The position numbers were made by a program, and so were the translations under genes. Below are positions 19,087-29,349 of a stretch of DNA of 64,000 bases, piece after piece (within the stretch, counting starts at the first letter, position 1; the number at the start of each line of letters is the position of its first letter). The notes beneath the pieces are model-generated. The model saw only the letters and a list, made by a program, of their open reading frames with translations. It was not told where the DNA came from and did not search any database. The stretch is from Pseudomonas borbori (GTDB lineage Bacteria > Pseudomonadota > Gammaproteobacteria > Pseudomonadales > Pseudomonadaceae): assembly GCF_900115555.1 (NCBI RefSeq), contig NZ_FOWX01000016.1:48751-112750 (forward strand), given 5' to 3'.

Positions 19087-21146
19087 GCGGCCTCCTGGCT
19101 CAGGCCCAGATGGCGCAGCAGCGGGTCGATGCTCGGCTCGCGGCCGCGGAAGTCGACGAACAGCTGCATCGGCTCCTGGGAACCGCCACGGGCCAGGATC
19201 GCCTCGCGGAAGGCGCGGCCGGTGTCGCTGTTGAACACGCCTTCTTCCTCGAAGCGCGAGAAGGCGTCCGCCGAGAGCACTTCGGCCCATTTGTAGCTGT
19301 AGTAACCGGCCGCGTAACCGCCGGCGAAGATGTGCGCAAAGCTGTTGGGGAAGCGGTTGTAGGCCGGCGGACGCAGCACCGAGACTTCGTCGCGGATGCC
19401 TTCGAGCACCTCGAGCACGCTGCGGCCGTCGCCGTGAGTGGCGTGCAGTTCGAAGTCGAACAGGGAGAATTCCAGCTGGCGCACCATCATCAGCCCGGAC
19501 TGGAAGTTCTTCGCCGCCAGCATCTTGTCCAGCAGGTTCTGCGGCAGAGCCTCGCCGCTCTGGTAGTGGCCGGAGATCAGCGCCAGGCCTTGCGGCTCCC
19601 AGCACCAGTTCTCCATGAACTGGCTCGGCAGCTCGACCGCGTCCCAGGCCACGCCGTTGATGCCCGAGGCGCCGGCATGCTCGACCCGGGTCAGCAGGTG
19701 GTGCAGGCCGTGGCCGAACTCGTGGAACAGGGTGGTGACCTCGTCGTGGGTCAGCAGCGCCGGCTTGTCGCCTACCGCCGCAGTAGCGACTGGCGGAGTG
19801 AAATTGCACACCAGATTGGCCACCGGGCTGATCAGGCGGCCATCGGCGGCGCGGCGCTTGTCGCGGGCGCCATCCATCCAGGCGCCGCCGCGCTTGTTGG
19901 CGCGGGCGTAGAGGTCGAAGAAGAAACGCCCGACATGCTCGCCGTGCTCCCTGATCTCGAACAGGCGTACGTCCGGATGCCAGGCATCGAAGCCGCTCAG
20001 CTCCTCGATCTGGATGCCATAGAGCTTCTCGACGATGGCGAACAGGCCGCCCAGCACCTTGTCGATGGGGAAATAGGCCCGCAGGATTTCCTGGGAAATG
20101 CTGTAGCGCTGCTCGCGCAGCTTCTCGCTGTAGTAACCGACATCCCAGCTTTGCAGGTCGCGGCAGCCCTGTTCGGCGGCGAAGGCTTGCAGCTCGGCCA
20201 GGTCCTGGGCGGCGAACGGCTTGCTGCGCAGCGCCAGGTCACGCAGGAAGTGCAGCACCTGGTCGGTGGACTCGGCCATCTTGCTCGCCAGGCTCAGCTC
20301 GGCGTAGTTGGCGAACCCCAGCAGCCTGGCCAGCTCCTGACGCAGATCGAGGATCTGCTGCATCACCGGGCCGTTGTCGTGCTGGCCGGCGTTCGGCCCC
20401 TGATCGGAGGCGCGGGTGCAGTAGGCGGCATACACCTCTTCGCGCAGCGCGCGGTCGTCGGCGTAGGTCATCACCGCGAAGTAGCTGGGAAATTCCAGGG
20501 TGATCAGCCAGCCGTCCAGACCCTTGGCCTCGGCAGCTTGCTTCATTTGCGCCTTGGCCGAATCGGTCAGGCCGGCCAGCGCCGCCTCGTCGCCGACCTG
20601 CTTGCTCCAGGCCTGGGTGGCATCGAGCAGTTGGTTGGAGAAACGGCTGCCGAGTTCGGAGAGCTTGCTCTGGATGGCGCCGAAACGCTGCTTCTCGGCT
20701 TCCGCCAGATCGATGCCGGACAGGTGGAAGTCGCGCAGCGTGTGCTTGAGGATGGTCTGCTGGGCGACCTCGAAGGTGGCCGCCTCGGGGCTGACGGCCA
20801 GGGCGTGATAGGCCTCGTACAGCGCGCGGTTATGGCCCAGCTCGGTCGAGTACTCGGACAGCTTGGGCAGACAGGCCTCATAGGCCGCGCGCAGCTCGGC
20901 GTTGTTGCACACCGCATTGAGATGGCTGACCGGACTCCAGGCGCGGTTCAGGCGCTCGTTCAATTCGTCGAGCGCCAGCACCAGCCCATTCCAGCTCGGT
21001 GTGCCAGACTGTTGCTTGAGCAGTTCGGCAATGGCGGCGCGGTTCTCGGCGAGAAGCCTGTCCACCGCCGGCTCGACATGCTCCGGGCGGATGGCGGAAT
21101 AGGGTGGCAGGTCGAAGGCTTGCAGCAACGGGTTGTTGGCGGTCAC
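19083..21146 (-). CDS. prlC: Oligopeptidase A
   Basis: The 687-residue cytoplasmic zinc metallopeptidase (family M3) degrades short peptides, including cleaved signal peptides. The catalytic motif appears as TLFHEFGHGLHHLLTR with the downstream ELPSQFMENWCWE glutamate ligand region. I chose the GTG at 21146 (VTANNPLLQAFDLPPYSAI), preceded by AGGTG, because it gives the family length of about 680 residues; the frame extends further upstream without resemblance to the family. It is divergent from the gamma carbonic anhydrase and translationally coupled to yheV. Confidence 0.95.
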   Translation of the reverse strand: MTANNPLLQAFDLPPYSAIRPEHVEPAVDRLLAENRAAIAELLKQQSGTPSWNGLVLALDELNERLNRAWSPVSHLNAVCNNAELRAAYEACLPKLSEYSTELGHNRALYEAYHALAVSPEAATFEVAQQTILKHTLRDFHLSGIDLAEAEKQRFGAIQSKLSELGSRFSNQLLDATQAWSKQVGDEAALAGLTDSAKAQMKQAAEAKGLDGWLITLEFPSYFAVMTYADDRALREEVYAAYCTRASDQGPNAGQHDNGPVMQQILDLRQELARLLGFANYAELSLASKMAESTDQVLHFLRDLALRSKPFAAQDLAELQAFAAEQGCRDLQSWDVGYYSEKLREQRYSISQEILRAYFPIDKVLGGLFAIVEKLYGIQIEELSGFDAWHPDVRLFEIREHGEHVGRFFFDLYARANKRGGAWMDGARDKRRAADGRLISPVANLVCNFTPPVATAAVGDKPALLTHDEVTTLFHEFGHGLHHLLTRVEHAGASGINGVAWDAVELPSQFMENWCWEPQGLALISGHYQSGEALPQNLLDKMLAAKNFQSGLMMVRQLEFSLFDFELHATHGDGRSVLEVLEGIRDEVSVLRPPAYNRFPNSFAHIFAGGYAAGYYSYKWAEVLSADAFSRFEEEGVFNSDTGRAFREAILARGGSQEPMQLFVDFRGREPSIDPLLRHLGLSQEAA

Positions 21147-21270
21147 GATTGGGCACCTGTAACGAAATGGGTTTGAAGCCATGCACCTGCCCTGGGCAGG
21201 GTGGATTCGGCACATATACCCGTCATCATAATTACAATCTCGACTCACCGCAGCCCAAGAGGTTTCTATC

Positions 21271-21816
21271 GTGGCGATACGTACTTACCAACAGTTCACT
21301 CCATTGCTCGGCGAGCGGGCCTTCGTCGATGCCTCGGCCGTGGTCATGGGCGACGTGGAAATCGGCGCCGACAGCTCGATCTGGCCGCTGGTGGTGATCC
21401 GTGGCGACATGCACAGCATCCGCATCGGCGAGCGCACCAGCATTCAGGATGGCTGCGTGCTGCACATCACCCACGCCGGCCCCTTCAACCCGCGCGGCTA
21501 TCCGCTGAATATCGGCAGCGACGTGACCATCGGCCACAACGTCACCCTGCACGGCTGCACCATCGCCGACCGGGTGCTGATCGGCATGGGCAGCATCATC
21601 ATGGACGGCGTGGTGATCGACGAGGAAGTGGTGCTCGGCGCCGGCAGCCTGGTCACCCCCGGCAGCCACCTGGAGAGCGGCTACCTGTACGTCGGCAGCC
21701 CGGCGAAAAAAACCCGCGAACTGACCGAAAAGGAACGCAGCTACTTCCGCTACAGCGCCGACAACTACGTGCGCCTGAAGGATCAGCACCTGATGGAAGA
21801 CTACGCCAACCAATGA
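21271..21816 (+). CDS. Gamma-class carbonic anhydrase family protein (YrdA-like)
   Basis: The 181-residue protein is a left-handed beta-helix of hexapeptide repeats. The run DSSIWPLVVIRGDMHSI, DGCVLHITH and IGHNVTLHGC contains the three zinc-ligand histidines of gamma carbonic anhydrases (H in VLHITH, H in GHNVTLH). GSPAKKTRELTEKE at the end is typical for YrdA/PaaY-like members. Many YrdA-type proteins show little CO2-hydration activity. It starts at GTG 21271 and is divergent from prlC across 124 bp. Confidence 0.9.
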   Translation: MAIRTYQQFTPLLGERAFVDASAVVMGDVEIGADSSIWPLVVIRGDMHSIRIGERTSIQDGCVLHITHAGPFNPRGYPLNIGSDVTIGHNVTLHGCTIADRVLIGMGSIIMDGVVIDEEVVLGAGSLVTPGSHLESGYLYVGSPAKKTRELTEKERSYFRYSADNYVRLKDQHLMEDYANQ

Positions 21817-22080
21817 GGCGCCGCGGCAGACGCCGCAGCGCAGCAGACATTCGGCCGGCACGTCTCGACGCGCCGGGGGCACTGCCGGTTCTTGCGCCTC
21901 GCGCAGGCGCATGCGGCTATTCGCCCTGGCCGACAGTCTTATCGAGTCACTCAGCCGTGGCGACACCGCGTCTCGGCAGTTCTGCGGGGTTCGGCGCTCA
22001 AGCTGACGCTGCATGGGAATTTGCGGATTGTGAGTCAGGTGTCCGGGATTTCCTGACAACACGATTCCCATCAACGGGGT

Positions 22081-22139
22081 CGCGGCTAAAGCCCCTCCCA
22101 CGGCAGCGGCTATTTCCTGTGGGTGGGGCTTTAGCCGCG
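22081..22139. repeat. REP hairpin CGCGGCTAAAGCCCC...GGGGCTTTAGCCGCG
   Basis: A near-perfect 59-bp palindrome with 15-bp outer arms and inner CCCAC/GTGGG, in the 416-bp gap 21817-22232. The rest of that gap contains no gene I can support. A half copy of the same element (CGCGGCTAAAACCGCTCCCA) lies at 22901-22920, and the same theme recurs at 11008. Confidence 0.8.
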
Positions 22140-22232
22140 GTGCTTTGTAACCGGCTGGTTGTTCTTGAGCGCTGCACTGACCTACCAATCCAGCAGCGTT
22201 ATGCTACTGAACCCAACCAGGAACGGCTGCCC

Positions 22233-22880
22233 ATGCACTACCAGAACATCCTCTTCGACCTCGACGGCACCCTGACCGACCCGCGCGAGGGCATCACCCG
22301 CTCGGTGCAGCATGCGCTGGCGCAACTCGGCATCGACGAGCCCGATCTGCAGGCGCTGGAGCACTTCATCGGACCGCCGCTGTTGCAGTGTTTCATGCAG
22401 AGCTATGGCTTCGACGAGGCCACGGCCTGGCAGGCGGTGCATCATTACCGCGAGCGCTTTGGCGAGGTCGGGCTGTACGAGAACCGTCTGTTCGACGGCG
22501 TTGGCGCGCTGCTGGAGCTGCTGCTCATGCAGAATCGCAGCCTGTATATCGCCACCAGCAAGCCGCGAGTGTTCGCCGTGGAGATCGCCCGGCATTTCGA
22601 TTTCGCCCGGCACTTCAAGGTGATCTACGGCAGCGAACTGGACGGCACGCGCACCGACAAGGTCGAGCTGATCGGCCATCTGCTGGCGCAGGAAAACCTC
22701 GCTGCAAGCAACACCCTGATGATCGGCGACCGCAAGCACGACCTGATCGGCGCGCGGCGCAACGGCCTGGCCGCCGCAGCGGTGGGTTATGGCTTCGGCA
22801 GTCGTGAGGAACTGCAGGCCGAGGCGCCGACTTATCACTTCCAGACCCTGGCCGAGCTGCACCGGGCGTTTATCGACTGA
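22233..22880 (+). CDS. HAD-superfamily hydrolase, phosphoglycolate phosphatase-like
   Basis: The 215-residue protein starts NILFDLDGTLTDPREGITRS, HAD motif I with nucleophile Asp10 and general acid Asp12. Motif II is YIATSKP, motif III Lys lies in DGTRTDKVELI, and motif IV is MIGDRKHDLIGA. The helical cap (about 20-80) fits the Gph/YbiV-like subfamily with small phosphorylated metabolites as substrates, such as 5'-nucleotides or phosphoglycolate. The frame is open far upstream across the REP element; the ATG at 22233 is set by alignment to the HAD N-terminus. The exact substrate is not known. Confidence 0.88.
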   Translation: MHYQNILFDLDGTLTDPREGITRSVQHALAQLGIDEPDLQALEHFIGPPLLQCFMQSYGFDEATAWQAVHHYRERFGEVGLYENRLFDGVGALLELLLMQNRSLYIATSKPRVFAVEIARHFDFARHFKVIYGSELDGTRTDKVELIGHLLAQENLAASNTLMIGDRKHDLIGARRNGLAAAAVGYGFGSREELQAEAPTYHFQTLAELHRAFID

Positions 22881-22943
22881 TACCCACTTGCGGGGTATAT
22901 CGCGGCTAAAACCGCTCCCACGGACGGTGGCGCAGAGACAGTC

Positions 22944-23174
22944 TCAGCCGTTCTTCTGGTAGATGATCTTCTTGGTGCCGCCGTCGCAGCTGCCGACCAC
23001 CATGCTCTGATCCTGCACCTCGTCGTTGTCGACGATCTCCAGGGTGTAGCTGGAAACCCCAGCGGCCTGGATCTTCACTTCGATTTCCTGCTTCAGTTCC
23101 TCGCAGGGTTTGGGCGCCGCCCACGCAGTGCTGCCCAGCACGCAGAGCAGTATGGCCACTGTCCATCGGTTCAT
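22944..23174 (-). CDS. DUF1161 periplasmic protein
   Basis: The 76-residue product has a signal peptide (MNRWTVAILLCVLGSTAWA, cleavage near residue 19). The mature part contains PCEELKQEIEVKIQAAGV and VVGSCDGGTKKIIYQ with two Cys likely to form a disulfide, matching the DUF1161 family. Function unknown. Monocistronic. Confidence 0.82.
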   Translation of the reverse strand: MNRWTVAILLCVLGSTAWAAPKPCEELKQEIEVKIQAAGVSSYTLEIVDNDEVQDQSMVVGSCDGGTKKIIYQKNG

Positions 23175-23236
23175 CGCAGATCTCCCCGGTTTGGCGAAAC
23201 TCGCCAGTATTCGACTGGCGCACGGTACAGCAAGTT

Positions 23237-24316
23237 CTAGCTGGCTTTACGCAAGGCTTCCAGTGCCTTGGTGCGCGCCTCGAGCGGCAACTCGCCAAGG
23301 ACGGCGACCCGCCGGTAGAAGCGCGGCCAATCACCGCCGGCCTCGGCGAACAAGGCGGCGAACGCCGGCACCCACTGGTCGTAGAGGCCGAACGGCAGCA
23401 GCTTGGCGTTGTTCAGTGGCGCCGCGATCCAGCCGTCGTAGCGACCGCGACCGCCCCACTCACGCTCACGCAGGGTCCGGTACTCCTGGCGCAGGCGCTC
23501 GAACTCGGCCTGTTTGGCCGCACGCATGGCATCCGCCGGCAGTTCGCTGGCATACAGCTGTTCCAGGCGCGCACGGCTGGCCAGCACCAGCGTGCTGAAC
23601 TGCTCGCGCTGTTTGGCTCCGCTCGGGTCGACGGCCGGCAGGCCCTGCGCCTGTTGCCACTGGCGCAGGCCTTCGCGCTCGACGAAGGTGGCGAAGGATT
23701 CGTTGAATGCACTGTCGTCGGCCACATACAGCTGCTGATGGGCCAGTTCATGGAAGATCACCGCCACCAGACGTTCATCGTTCCAGCGCAGCATGCTGTT
23801 GAGAATCGGATCGTTGAACCAGCCCAGGGTGGAATACGCCTCGACCCCGCCGACGTAGGTGTCGAAGCGGCGCTGCTTGAGCAGTGCCGCCGCGCCACGG
23901 GCACGGCCCAGGCTGTAGTAACCGCGATAGGCCACACAGCCGGCAATGGGGAAGCAGTGCAGCTCGGGCTTGACCGAAAACTCCGCCGTGGCGAACAGGT
24001 TCCACACCACGAAGGGTCGCTGGATATCGGCATACAGGCGGTAGCTGCGGTTATCCGGCAGGCCCAGTTGTGCACTGGCGAAGTCGCGCGCCCGCTGGGC
24101 CAGGGCCAGGCGCCGACGCAGCTCGGGGTCCACCTGCGGGTCGCCGAGCAGCGCATTGATCGGCTGGCTCGCCTGCCACACCTGCACCTGCCCCCGGGCC
24201 AGGTGGCCGTAGTAATCCAGGGTGCTGCAACCGCCGAGCCACAGCAGCGCCGCCAGCAGCGGAACCCCGCGCCAACAGAAGGAGTCGATAAATGAGTGAG
24301 CAGTACGACACGCCAT
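23237..24316 (-). CDS. Putative zinc aminopeptidase lipoprotein (PF10023 type)
   Basis: The roughly 359-residue protein has an N-terminal hydrophobic stretch ending in the lipobox LGGC, so it is probably an outer-membrane lipoprotein. The central VAVIFHELAHQQLY is a zinc-metalloprotease HExxH-type motif, and NESFATFVEREGLRQW supplies the downstream glutamate. Other family segments are CFPIAGCVAYRGYYS and GGVEAYSTLGWFNDPILNSML. Pfam calls this a putative aminopeptidase; no substrate is established. The ATG at 24316 gives a long n-region before the signal helix; a GTG just before PLLAALLWLGG is an alternative. Divergent from the next lipoprotein gene. Confidence 0.8.
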   Translation of the reverse strand: MACRTAHSFIDSFCWRGVPLLAALLWLGGCSTLDYYGHLARGQVQVWQASQPINALLGDPQVDPELRRRLALAQRARDFASAQLGLPDNRSYRLYADIQRPFVVWNLFATAEFSVKPELHCFPIAGCVAYRGYYSLGRARGAAALLKQRRFDTYVGGVEAYSTLGWFNDPILNSMLRWNDERLVAVIFHELAHQQLYVADDSAFNESFATFVEREGLRQWQQAQGLPAVDPSGAKQREQFSTLVLASRARLEQLYASELPADAMRAAKQAEFERLRQEYRTLREREWGGRGRYDGWIAAPLNNAKLLPFGLYDQWVPAFAALFAEAGGDWPRFYRRVAVLGELPLEARTKALEALRKAS

Positions 24317-24397
24317 ACCCGGCAAATTAGCGCATTTACGCGACTGTCCGCACTATCGGCGTAAGCTGATTGCAGAGGGTCAATTTCGGAGGCTGCC

Positions 24398-24808
24398 ATG
24401 CGTTACCTAGTCCTGATTATCAGCCTGCTGCTCGGTGCCTGCGCCTCGCCATTGCCACCACGCGACCCTGGCCTGGCGTGGGTCGACCTATACACCACCG
24501 CCAGCGATCTGTTGATGGCCGAGGAGCTCGACGGCAAGCGGGTCAACGACGGTCGTTACTTCCAGATCACCCCTGGCGCCCACGAACTGATCGCGCGCTT
24601 TCAGTTCGAGGTGCACGGCGGCGGCAATCTGATGGCCGAGCCTATGCAGCGCACCTGTGAGCTGCGCGTGCGCTACGACGACTTCGCCGCCGGCCAGCGC
24701 TACCTGATCGAAGCACGGACACTGGTGATGAGTGCCCAGGGCTGGCTCTACGACGACCAGCGCAATGTGCTGGCGCGCGCCAGGGTGCTGCGCTGTGGGG
24801 TGTTCTAG
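24398..24808 (+). CDS. Small putative lipoprotein, unknown function
   Basis: The 136-residue product starts MRYLVLIISLLLGACASPLPP, a lipoprotein signal with lipobox LGAC (Cys15). The mature domain contains YFQITPGAHELIARFQFEV followed by RTCELRVRYDDFAAGQRYLIEA, resembling small beta-sandwich (PEGA-like) envelope lipoproteins in which an ITPG turn precedes a hydrophobic strand. No specific function is known. It has an upstream GGAGG and is divergent from the aminopeptidase gene. Confidence 0.72.
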   Translation: MRYLVLIISLLLGACASPLPPRDPGLAWVDLYTTASDLLMAEELDGKRVNDGRYFQITPGAHELIARFQFEVHGGGNLMAEPMQRTCELRVRYDDFAAGQRYLIEARTLVMSAQGWLYDDQRNVLARARVLRCGVF

Positions 24809-24831
24809 CAGGCCCCGTGGGCACGCCTCGA

Positions 24832-25830
24832 TCAACGCAACTGGGCGAGAATCTCGAAGGCGCGCAAGCGGTCGGCGAACTCGTAAAGGTCGCAGGTGAA
24901 GATCAGTTCGTCGGCGCCGGTCTGCTCCAGCAGCACTTCGAGGCGCGCACGAACTTTCTCCGGGCCGCCGATCATCGCCATGCCCAGGAAACTGGCGACT
25001 GCCTCTTTTTCGTGGGGCAGCCACAGGCCGTGCATGCTCTCGACCGGCGCTTTCTGCACCAGGCTCTGGCCGCGAATCAGGGCGAGGATGCGCTGATAAG
25101 CCGTGGTTGCCAGGAATTGCGCCTGCTCGTCGCTGTCTGCCGCCACCAACGGCACACCGAGCATCACATAGGGTTGTTCGAGCACCGTCGACGGCTTGAA
25201 ATGGTTGCGGTAGACGCGGATCGCCTCATGCATCAGGCGCGGCGCAAAGTGCGAGGCGAAAGCATAGGGCAGGCCTTTCTCGCCCGCCAACCGGGCGCTG
25301 AACAGACTGGAACCGAGCAGCCAGAGCGGCACCCGGGTGTCGCTGCCCGGCATGGCGATGACTCGCTGATCCGGCGTGCGCGGGCCCAGGTAGCGCTGCA
25401 ACTCCTCGACATCCGCAGGAAAGTCGTCGGCGCTACCGGAGCGCTCGCGACGCAGGGCATGGGCGGTGAACTGATCGGCGCCCGGGGCGCGGCCCAGGCC
25501 CAGATCGATGCGCCCCGGATACAGGGTGGCGAGGGTGCCGAACTGCTCGGCGATCACCAGGGGCGCGTGATTGGGCAGCATCACCCCACCGGCGCCGAGA
25601 CGGATGCTCGCGGTCCCCGCAGCCAGGTAGCCCAGCAGCACCGCGGTCGCCGAACTGGCGATGCCGTCCATGTTGTGGTGCTCGGCCACCCAGAAACGGG
25701 TGAAGCCCAAACGCTCCGCCTGTTGCGCCAGGGCCAGGGAACGCTGCAGCGCTGGCGCCGGGCCGGCGTCATCGTCGCGTATCGGCGCCAGGTCGAGAAT
25801 GGAAAACGGGGTGGTGGATAGCCTGCTCAT
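24832..25830 (-). CDS. Luciferase-like (LLM class) flavin-dependent oxidoreductase
   Basis: The 332-residue protein is a TIM-barrel bacterial-luciferase-like monooxygenase. It contains [17 protein letters not shown] near residue 50 and [16 protein letters not shown] around 115, the two most conserved blocks of the YhbW/MsnO8 subgroup, which uses reduced FMN. The substrate is unknown. The ATG at 25830 ([16 protein letters not shown]) has a perfect AGGAGG four bases upstream, so it is preferred over the in-frame ATG at 25848. Confidence 0.9.
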   Translation of the reverse strand: MSRLSTTPFSILDLAPIRDDDAGPAPALQRSLALAQQAERLGFTRFWVAEHHNMDGIASSATAVLLGYLAAGTASIRLGAGGVMLPNHAPLVIAEQFGTLATLYPGRIDLGLGRAPGADQFTAHALRRERSGSADDFPADVEELQRYLGPRTPDQRVIAMPGSDTRVPLWLLGSSLFSARLAGEKGLPYAFASHFAPRLMHEAIRVYRNHFKPSTVLEQPYVMLGVPLVAADSDEQAQFLATTAYQRILALIRGQSLVQKAPVESMHGLWLPHEKEAVASFLGMAMIGGPEKVRARLEVLLEQTGADELIFTCDLYEFADRLRAFEILAQLR

Positions 25831-25951
25831 ACAGCCTCCTGAAGCCATACATGCTTTATGGGGGCATCGGGAGCAAAGGCAACCCCGGCTTCGGCAGCGC
25901 TCCGCCGCGCGAAGGTGGACTCTTTGCGCGGCGAATGAGCAGGCCCGGATT

Positions 25952-26167
25952 TCAGCTTTCGCTGAGGCGGAAACCGACCTTGAGGGTCACCTGGTAATGG
26001 CCGACCTTGCCGTTTTCGATATGCCCGCGGGTTTCCACGACTTCGAACCAGTCCAGGTTGCGAATCGACTTGGCGCATTCGCCCAGGGCATTGTTGATCG
26101 CCTCATCGATGCTGTTTTTCGACGAGCCGACAACTTCGATCTTCTTGTAGGTGTGGTGGTCAGACAT
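25952..26167 (-). CDS. Dodecin family flavin-binding protein
   Basis: The 71-residue protein ([16 protein letters not shown], then [24 protein letters not shown] and [13 protein letters not shown]) has the length and sequence of dodecins, dodecameric cytoplasmic proteins that store or buffer riboflavin, FMN or FAD. The aromatic Trp in NLDWFEV is the flavin-stacking residue of the family. Ribosome-binding site GGAGAA is upstream. Monocistronic. Confidence 0.95.
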   Translation of the reverse strand: MSDHHTYKKIEVVGSSKNSIDEAINNALGECAKSIRNLDWFEVVETRGHIENGKVGHYQVTLKVGFRLSES

Positions 26168-26261
26168 GGCGTTTTCTCCACGGTGGGTAATTAAACGCTA
26201 GTCGAGCACACAGATCTTTGTGACATGTATTTGGCATATCCAGCCAAACTAAACGCGATAG

Positions 26262-27152
26262 TCAAACGCCACTCAGCTCGCCGCGCAGCCACTCGGCCAG
26301 GCATTGCGCGCGCTTGTCCAGCCGCCGCGCGGGCACCCACAGGGCCAGGCGGGCCGGGGTTGCGACGAAACCCCAGGGCGCGACCAGGCGCCCCGCCGCC
26401 AGATCGTCGGCGACCAGCTGCTGCGGGGCGATGGCCACGCCCAGGCCGGCGGCAGCGGCCTCCAGCAGGTAGTAGAGGTGCTCGAAGCCCTGGCCCAGCC
26501 TGAGCGCGCCGCTATCCAGACCATTGCGCGCCGCCCAGCTCGGCCAGGCCTGCGGCCGCGAGCTGGTGTGCAGCAGCGGCTCGCCCAGCAGCGCCGCTGC
26601 CGGCGCCGCGTGCAGTTCGCCGTAGCGCCCATAACGCGGGCTCAAGACCGGGCCGATGCGCTCGACCGCCAGCTCGAACACCTGCATGTCCGCCGGCCAG
26701 GGCGGCTCGGCGAACCACAGGGTGGCGTCGACCCCGGCCCGCCGCGGGTCCAGTTCACCCTCGCTGGCCGAGAGTTGCAGGCGCAACTCCGGCAGCTCGC
26801 GGTTGAGCCGATCCAGGCGCGGGATGAACCAGCGCGCCAGCAGGCTGCCGGGGCAGGCCAACACGAACGGCGCCTCGGCCTGACCCTGCTGCAGTTCGCC
26901 GCAGACCGCCCGCAGCCGCTCGAACGCCTCGCTGCTGACATCGCGCAGGCGCAGCCCGGCATCTGTGAGTTTAAGGCCACGCCCGTCCTTGACGAACAAG
27001 GCCAAGCCGAGGTGCTCCTCCAGCGCGCGGATCTGCCGGCTGACCGCACCATGGGTGACGTGCAGCTGTTCCGCCGCCTGGCTGACGCTGTGCAGGCGGG
27101 CGGCGGCCTCGAAGGCGCGCAGGGCATTGAGTGGCGGCAGGCCTTGGCTCAT
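26262..27152 (-). CDS. trpI: LysR-type activator of tryptophan synthase genes
   Basis: The 296-residue LysR regulator has an N-terminal winged helix-turn-helix ([20 protein letters not shown], then [19 protein letters not shown]) and a periplasmic-binding-protein-like effector domain. In pseudomonads TrpI activates the divergently transcribed trpBA in response to indoleglycerol phosphate. Its divergent position relative to trpB identifies it. The intergenic region, normally holding two TrpI sites, is 148 bp and contains an inserted REP element close to trpB. Confidence 0.93.
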   Translation of the reverse strand: MSQGLPPLNALRAFEAAARLHSVSQAAEQLHVTHGAVSRQIRALEEHLGLALFVKDGRGLKLTDAGLRLRDVSSEAFERLRAVCGELQQGQAEAPFVLACPGSLLARWFIPRLDRLNRELPELRLQLSASEGELDPRRAGVDATLWFAEPPWPADMQVFELAVERIGPVLSPRYGRYGELHAAPAAALLGEPLLHTSSRPQAWPSWAARNGLDSGALRLGQGFEHLYYLLEAAAAGLGVAIAPQQLVADDLAAGRLVAPWGFVATPARLALWVPARRLDKRAQCLAEWLRGELSGV

Positions 27153-27230
27153 ACGTGAGTTTTCCTGACAGGTTGCGGCGATCTTATCGCTTTTCTGTCA
27201 ACCGCCACAGCCGTATCCTCAACACAGATC

Positions 27231-27276
27231 GTAGGAGCGGGCCATGCCCGCGATCGCGCCCATGGGGCGCTCCTAC
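27231..27276. repeat. REP element in trpI-trpB intergenic region
   Basis: Outer arms GTAGGAGCG (27231) and CGCTCCTAC (ending 27276) with inner GGGC..GCCC complementarity form a GNTG-type REP hairpin 25 bp before trpB. The same family occurs at 47552. Confidence 0.8.
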
Positions 27277-27300
27277 ACCATTCACCCGCAGGAGAACGCC

Positions 27301-28515
27301 ATGACCTCATACCGCAGCGGCCCAGACGCCAACGGCCTGTTCGGCTCGTTCGGCGGCCAGTACGTCGCCGAAACCCTGATGCCGCTGATCCACGACCTGG
27401 CCGCCGAATACGAGAAGGCCAAGCTCGATCCCGAGTTCGCCAAGGAGCTGGCCTACTTCCAGCGCGATTTCGTCGGCCGGCCGAGCCCGCTGTATTTCGC
27501 CGAACGCCTGAGCGAACACTGCGGCGGCGCGAAGATCTACTTCAAGCGCGAAGAGCTCAACCACACCGGCGCGCACAAGATCAACAACTGCATCGGCCAG
27601 GCCCTGCTGGCGCGGCGCATGGGCAAAAAACGCATCATCGCCGAGACCGGCGCCGGCATGCACGGCGTGGCCACCGCCACCGTCGCGGCGCGCTTCGGCA
27701 TGGAATGCGTGATCTTCATGGGTACCACCGACATCGACCGGCAGCAGGCCAACGTCTTCCGCATGAAGCTGCTCGGTGCCACCGTGATTCCGGTGGTCGC
27801 CGGCACCGGCACCCTGAAAGACGCGATGAACGAGGCCCTGCGCGACTGGGTGACCAACGTCGACAACACCTTCTACATGATCGGCACCGTGGCCGGCCCG
27901 CACCCCTATCCGGCGATGGTGCGCGACTTCCAGGCGGTGATCGGCAAGGAAACCCGCGAGCAGATCCTCGCCCAGGAAGGCCGTCTGCCCGACAGCCTGG
28001 TGGCCTGCATCGGCGGCGGCTCCAACGCCATCGGCCTGTTCCACCCCTTCCTCGACGACCAGGACATCCAGATCATCGGCGTCGAAGCGGCGGGTTACGG
28101 CATCGCAACCGGCAAGCACGCGGCCAGCCTCAACGGCGGCGTACCGGGCGTACTGCACGGCAACCGCACCTTCCTGCTGCAGGACGACGATGGCCAGATC
28201 ATCGACGCCCACTCGATTTCCGCCGGCCTCGATTACCCCGGCATCGGCCCCGAGCACGCCTGGCTGCATGAGATCGGCCGGGTCGAATACACCTCGGTGA
28301 CCGACGACGAAGCGCTCGCAGCCTTCCACACCTGCTGCCGCCTGGAGGGCATCATCCCGGCCCTGGAAAGCGCCCACGCCCTGGCCGAAGTATTCAAGCG
28401 CGCGCCCACTTTGCCGAAGGAACACCTGATGGTGGTCAACCTGTCCGGCCGTGGCGACAAGGATATGCAAACCGTCATGCACCACATGCAAGAACAGAAG
28501 GAAACCGTCGTATGA
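27301..28515 (+). CDS. trpB: Tryptophan synthase beta subunit
   Basis: The 404-residue PLP enzyme condenses indole with serine to make tryptophan. The PLP lysine is Lys93 in [12 protein letters not shown]; the phosphate loop is [24 protein letters not shown] is the conserved start. The frame is open upstream through the REP element, but the ATG at 27301 with CAGGAGA gives the family N-terminus. It overlaps trpA by 4 bp for coupled synthesis of the alpha2beta2 complex, and is activated by TrpI. Confidence 0.98.
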   Translation: MTSYRSGPDANGLFGSFGGQYVAETLMPLIHDLAAEYEKAKLDPEFAKELAYFQRDFVGRPSPLYFAERLSEHCGGAKIYFKREELNHTGAHKINNCIGQALLARRMGKKRIIAETGAGMHGVATATVAARFGMECVIFMGTTDIDRQQANVFRMKLLGATVIPVVAGTGTLKDAMNEALRDWVTNVDNTFYMIGTVAGPHPYPAMVRDFQAVIGKETREQILAQEGRLPDSLVACIGGGSNAIGLFHPFLDDQDIQIIGVEAAGYGIATGKHAASLNGGVPGVLHGNRTFLLQDDDGQIIDAHSISAGLDYPGIGPEHAWLHEIGRVEYTSVTDDEALAAFHTCCRLEGIIPALESAHALAEVFKRAPTLPKEHLMVVNLSGRGDKDMQTVMHHMQEQKETVV

Positions 28516-29321
28516 GCCGCCTGCAGACGCGCTTTGCCGAACTGAAACAACAGAACCGCGCCGCCCTGGTGACCTTCGTCACCGCTGGCGACCCGAACTA
28601 CGCCGCCTCCCTGGCGATCCTCAAGGGTCTGCCGGCGGCCGGCGCCGACGTGATCGAACTGGGCATGCCCTTCACCGACCCGATGGCCGACGGCCCGGCG
28701 ATCCAGCTGGCGAATATCCGCGCCCTGGACGGCGGGCAGAACCTGGCCAAGACCCTGCAGATGGTTCGCGAATTCCGCCAAGGCGAGCAGAACACGCCGC
28801 TGGTGCTGATGGGCTATTTCAACCCGATCCACAAGTACGGCGTCGCGCGCTTTATCGCCGAGGCCAAGGAAGCCGGGGTCGACGGCCTGATCGTGGTCGA
28901 CCTGCCGCCGGAACATAACGCCGACCTCTGTGATCCGGCGCAGGTAGCAGGTCTGGACTTCATCCGCCTGACCACCCCGACCACCGATGATAAGCGCCTG
29001 CCCAAGGTACTCGCCGGCAGCTCCGGCTTCGTCTACTACGTCTCGGTGGCCGGCGTCACTGGTGCCGGTGCGGCAACCCTGGAACATGTCGAACAGGCCG
29101 TGACCCGCCTGCGCCGGCACACCGACCTGCCGATCAGCATCGGTTTCGGCATCCGCACCCCGGAACACGCGGCGACCATCGCCCGCCTGGCCGACGGCGT
29201 GGTGGTCGGCTCGGCGCTGATCGACCGGATCGCCACTGCCGAAAACGACCAACAGGCGGTGGATGGCGTGCTACAGCTTTGCGCCGAACTGGCTGCAGGC
29301 GTGCGCGGGGCGCGCCAGTAA
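28512..29321 (+). CDS. trpA: Tryptophan synthase alpha subunit
   Basis: The 269-residue TIM barrel cleaves indole-3-glycerol phosphate to indole, which is channelled to TrpB. Catalytic Glu in [16 protein letters not shown] and Asp in the conserved PFTDP motif are visible, as is the phosphate-binding [10 protein letters not shown]. The start overlaps the trpB stop (ATGA). Confidence 0.98.
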   Translation: MSRLQTRFAELKQQNRAALVTFVTAGDPNYAASLAILKGLPAAGADVIELGMPFTDPMADGPAIQLANIRALDGGQNLAKTLQMVREFRQGEQNTPLVLMGYFNPIHKYGVARFIAEAKEAGVDGLIVVDLPPEHNADLCDPAQVAGLDFIRLTTPTTDDKRLPKVLAGSSGFVYYVSVAGVTGAGAATLEHVEQAVTRLRRHTDLPISIGFGIRTPEHAATIARLADGVVVGSALIDRIATAENDQQAVDGVLQLCAELAAGVRGARQ

Positions 29322-29349
29322 CCGTCGAACGTAGGGTGAAGGGTTGGGC

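Noticed and set aside
21201..22232. Long open frame upstream of the HAD hydrolase
   Set aside because: It runs through the carbonic anhydrase gene in another frame and a REP hairpin; lack of stops reflects high GC content.
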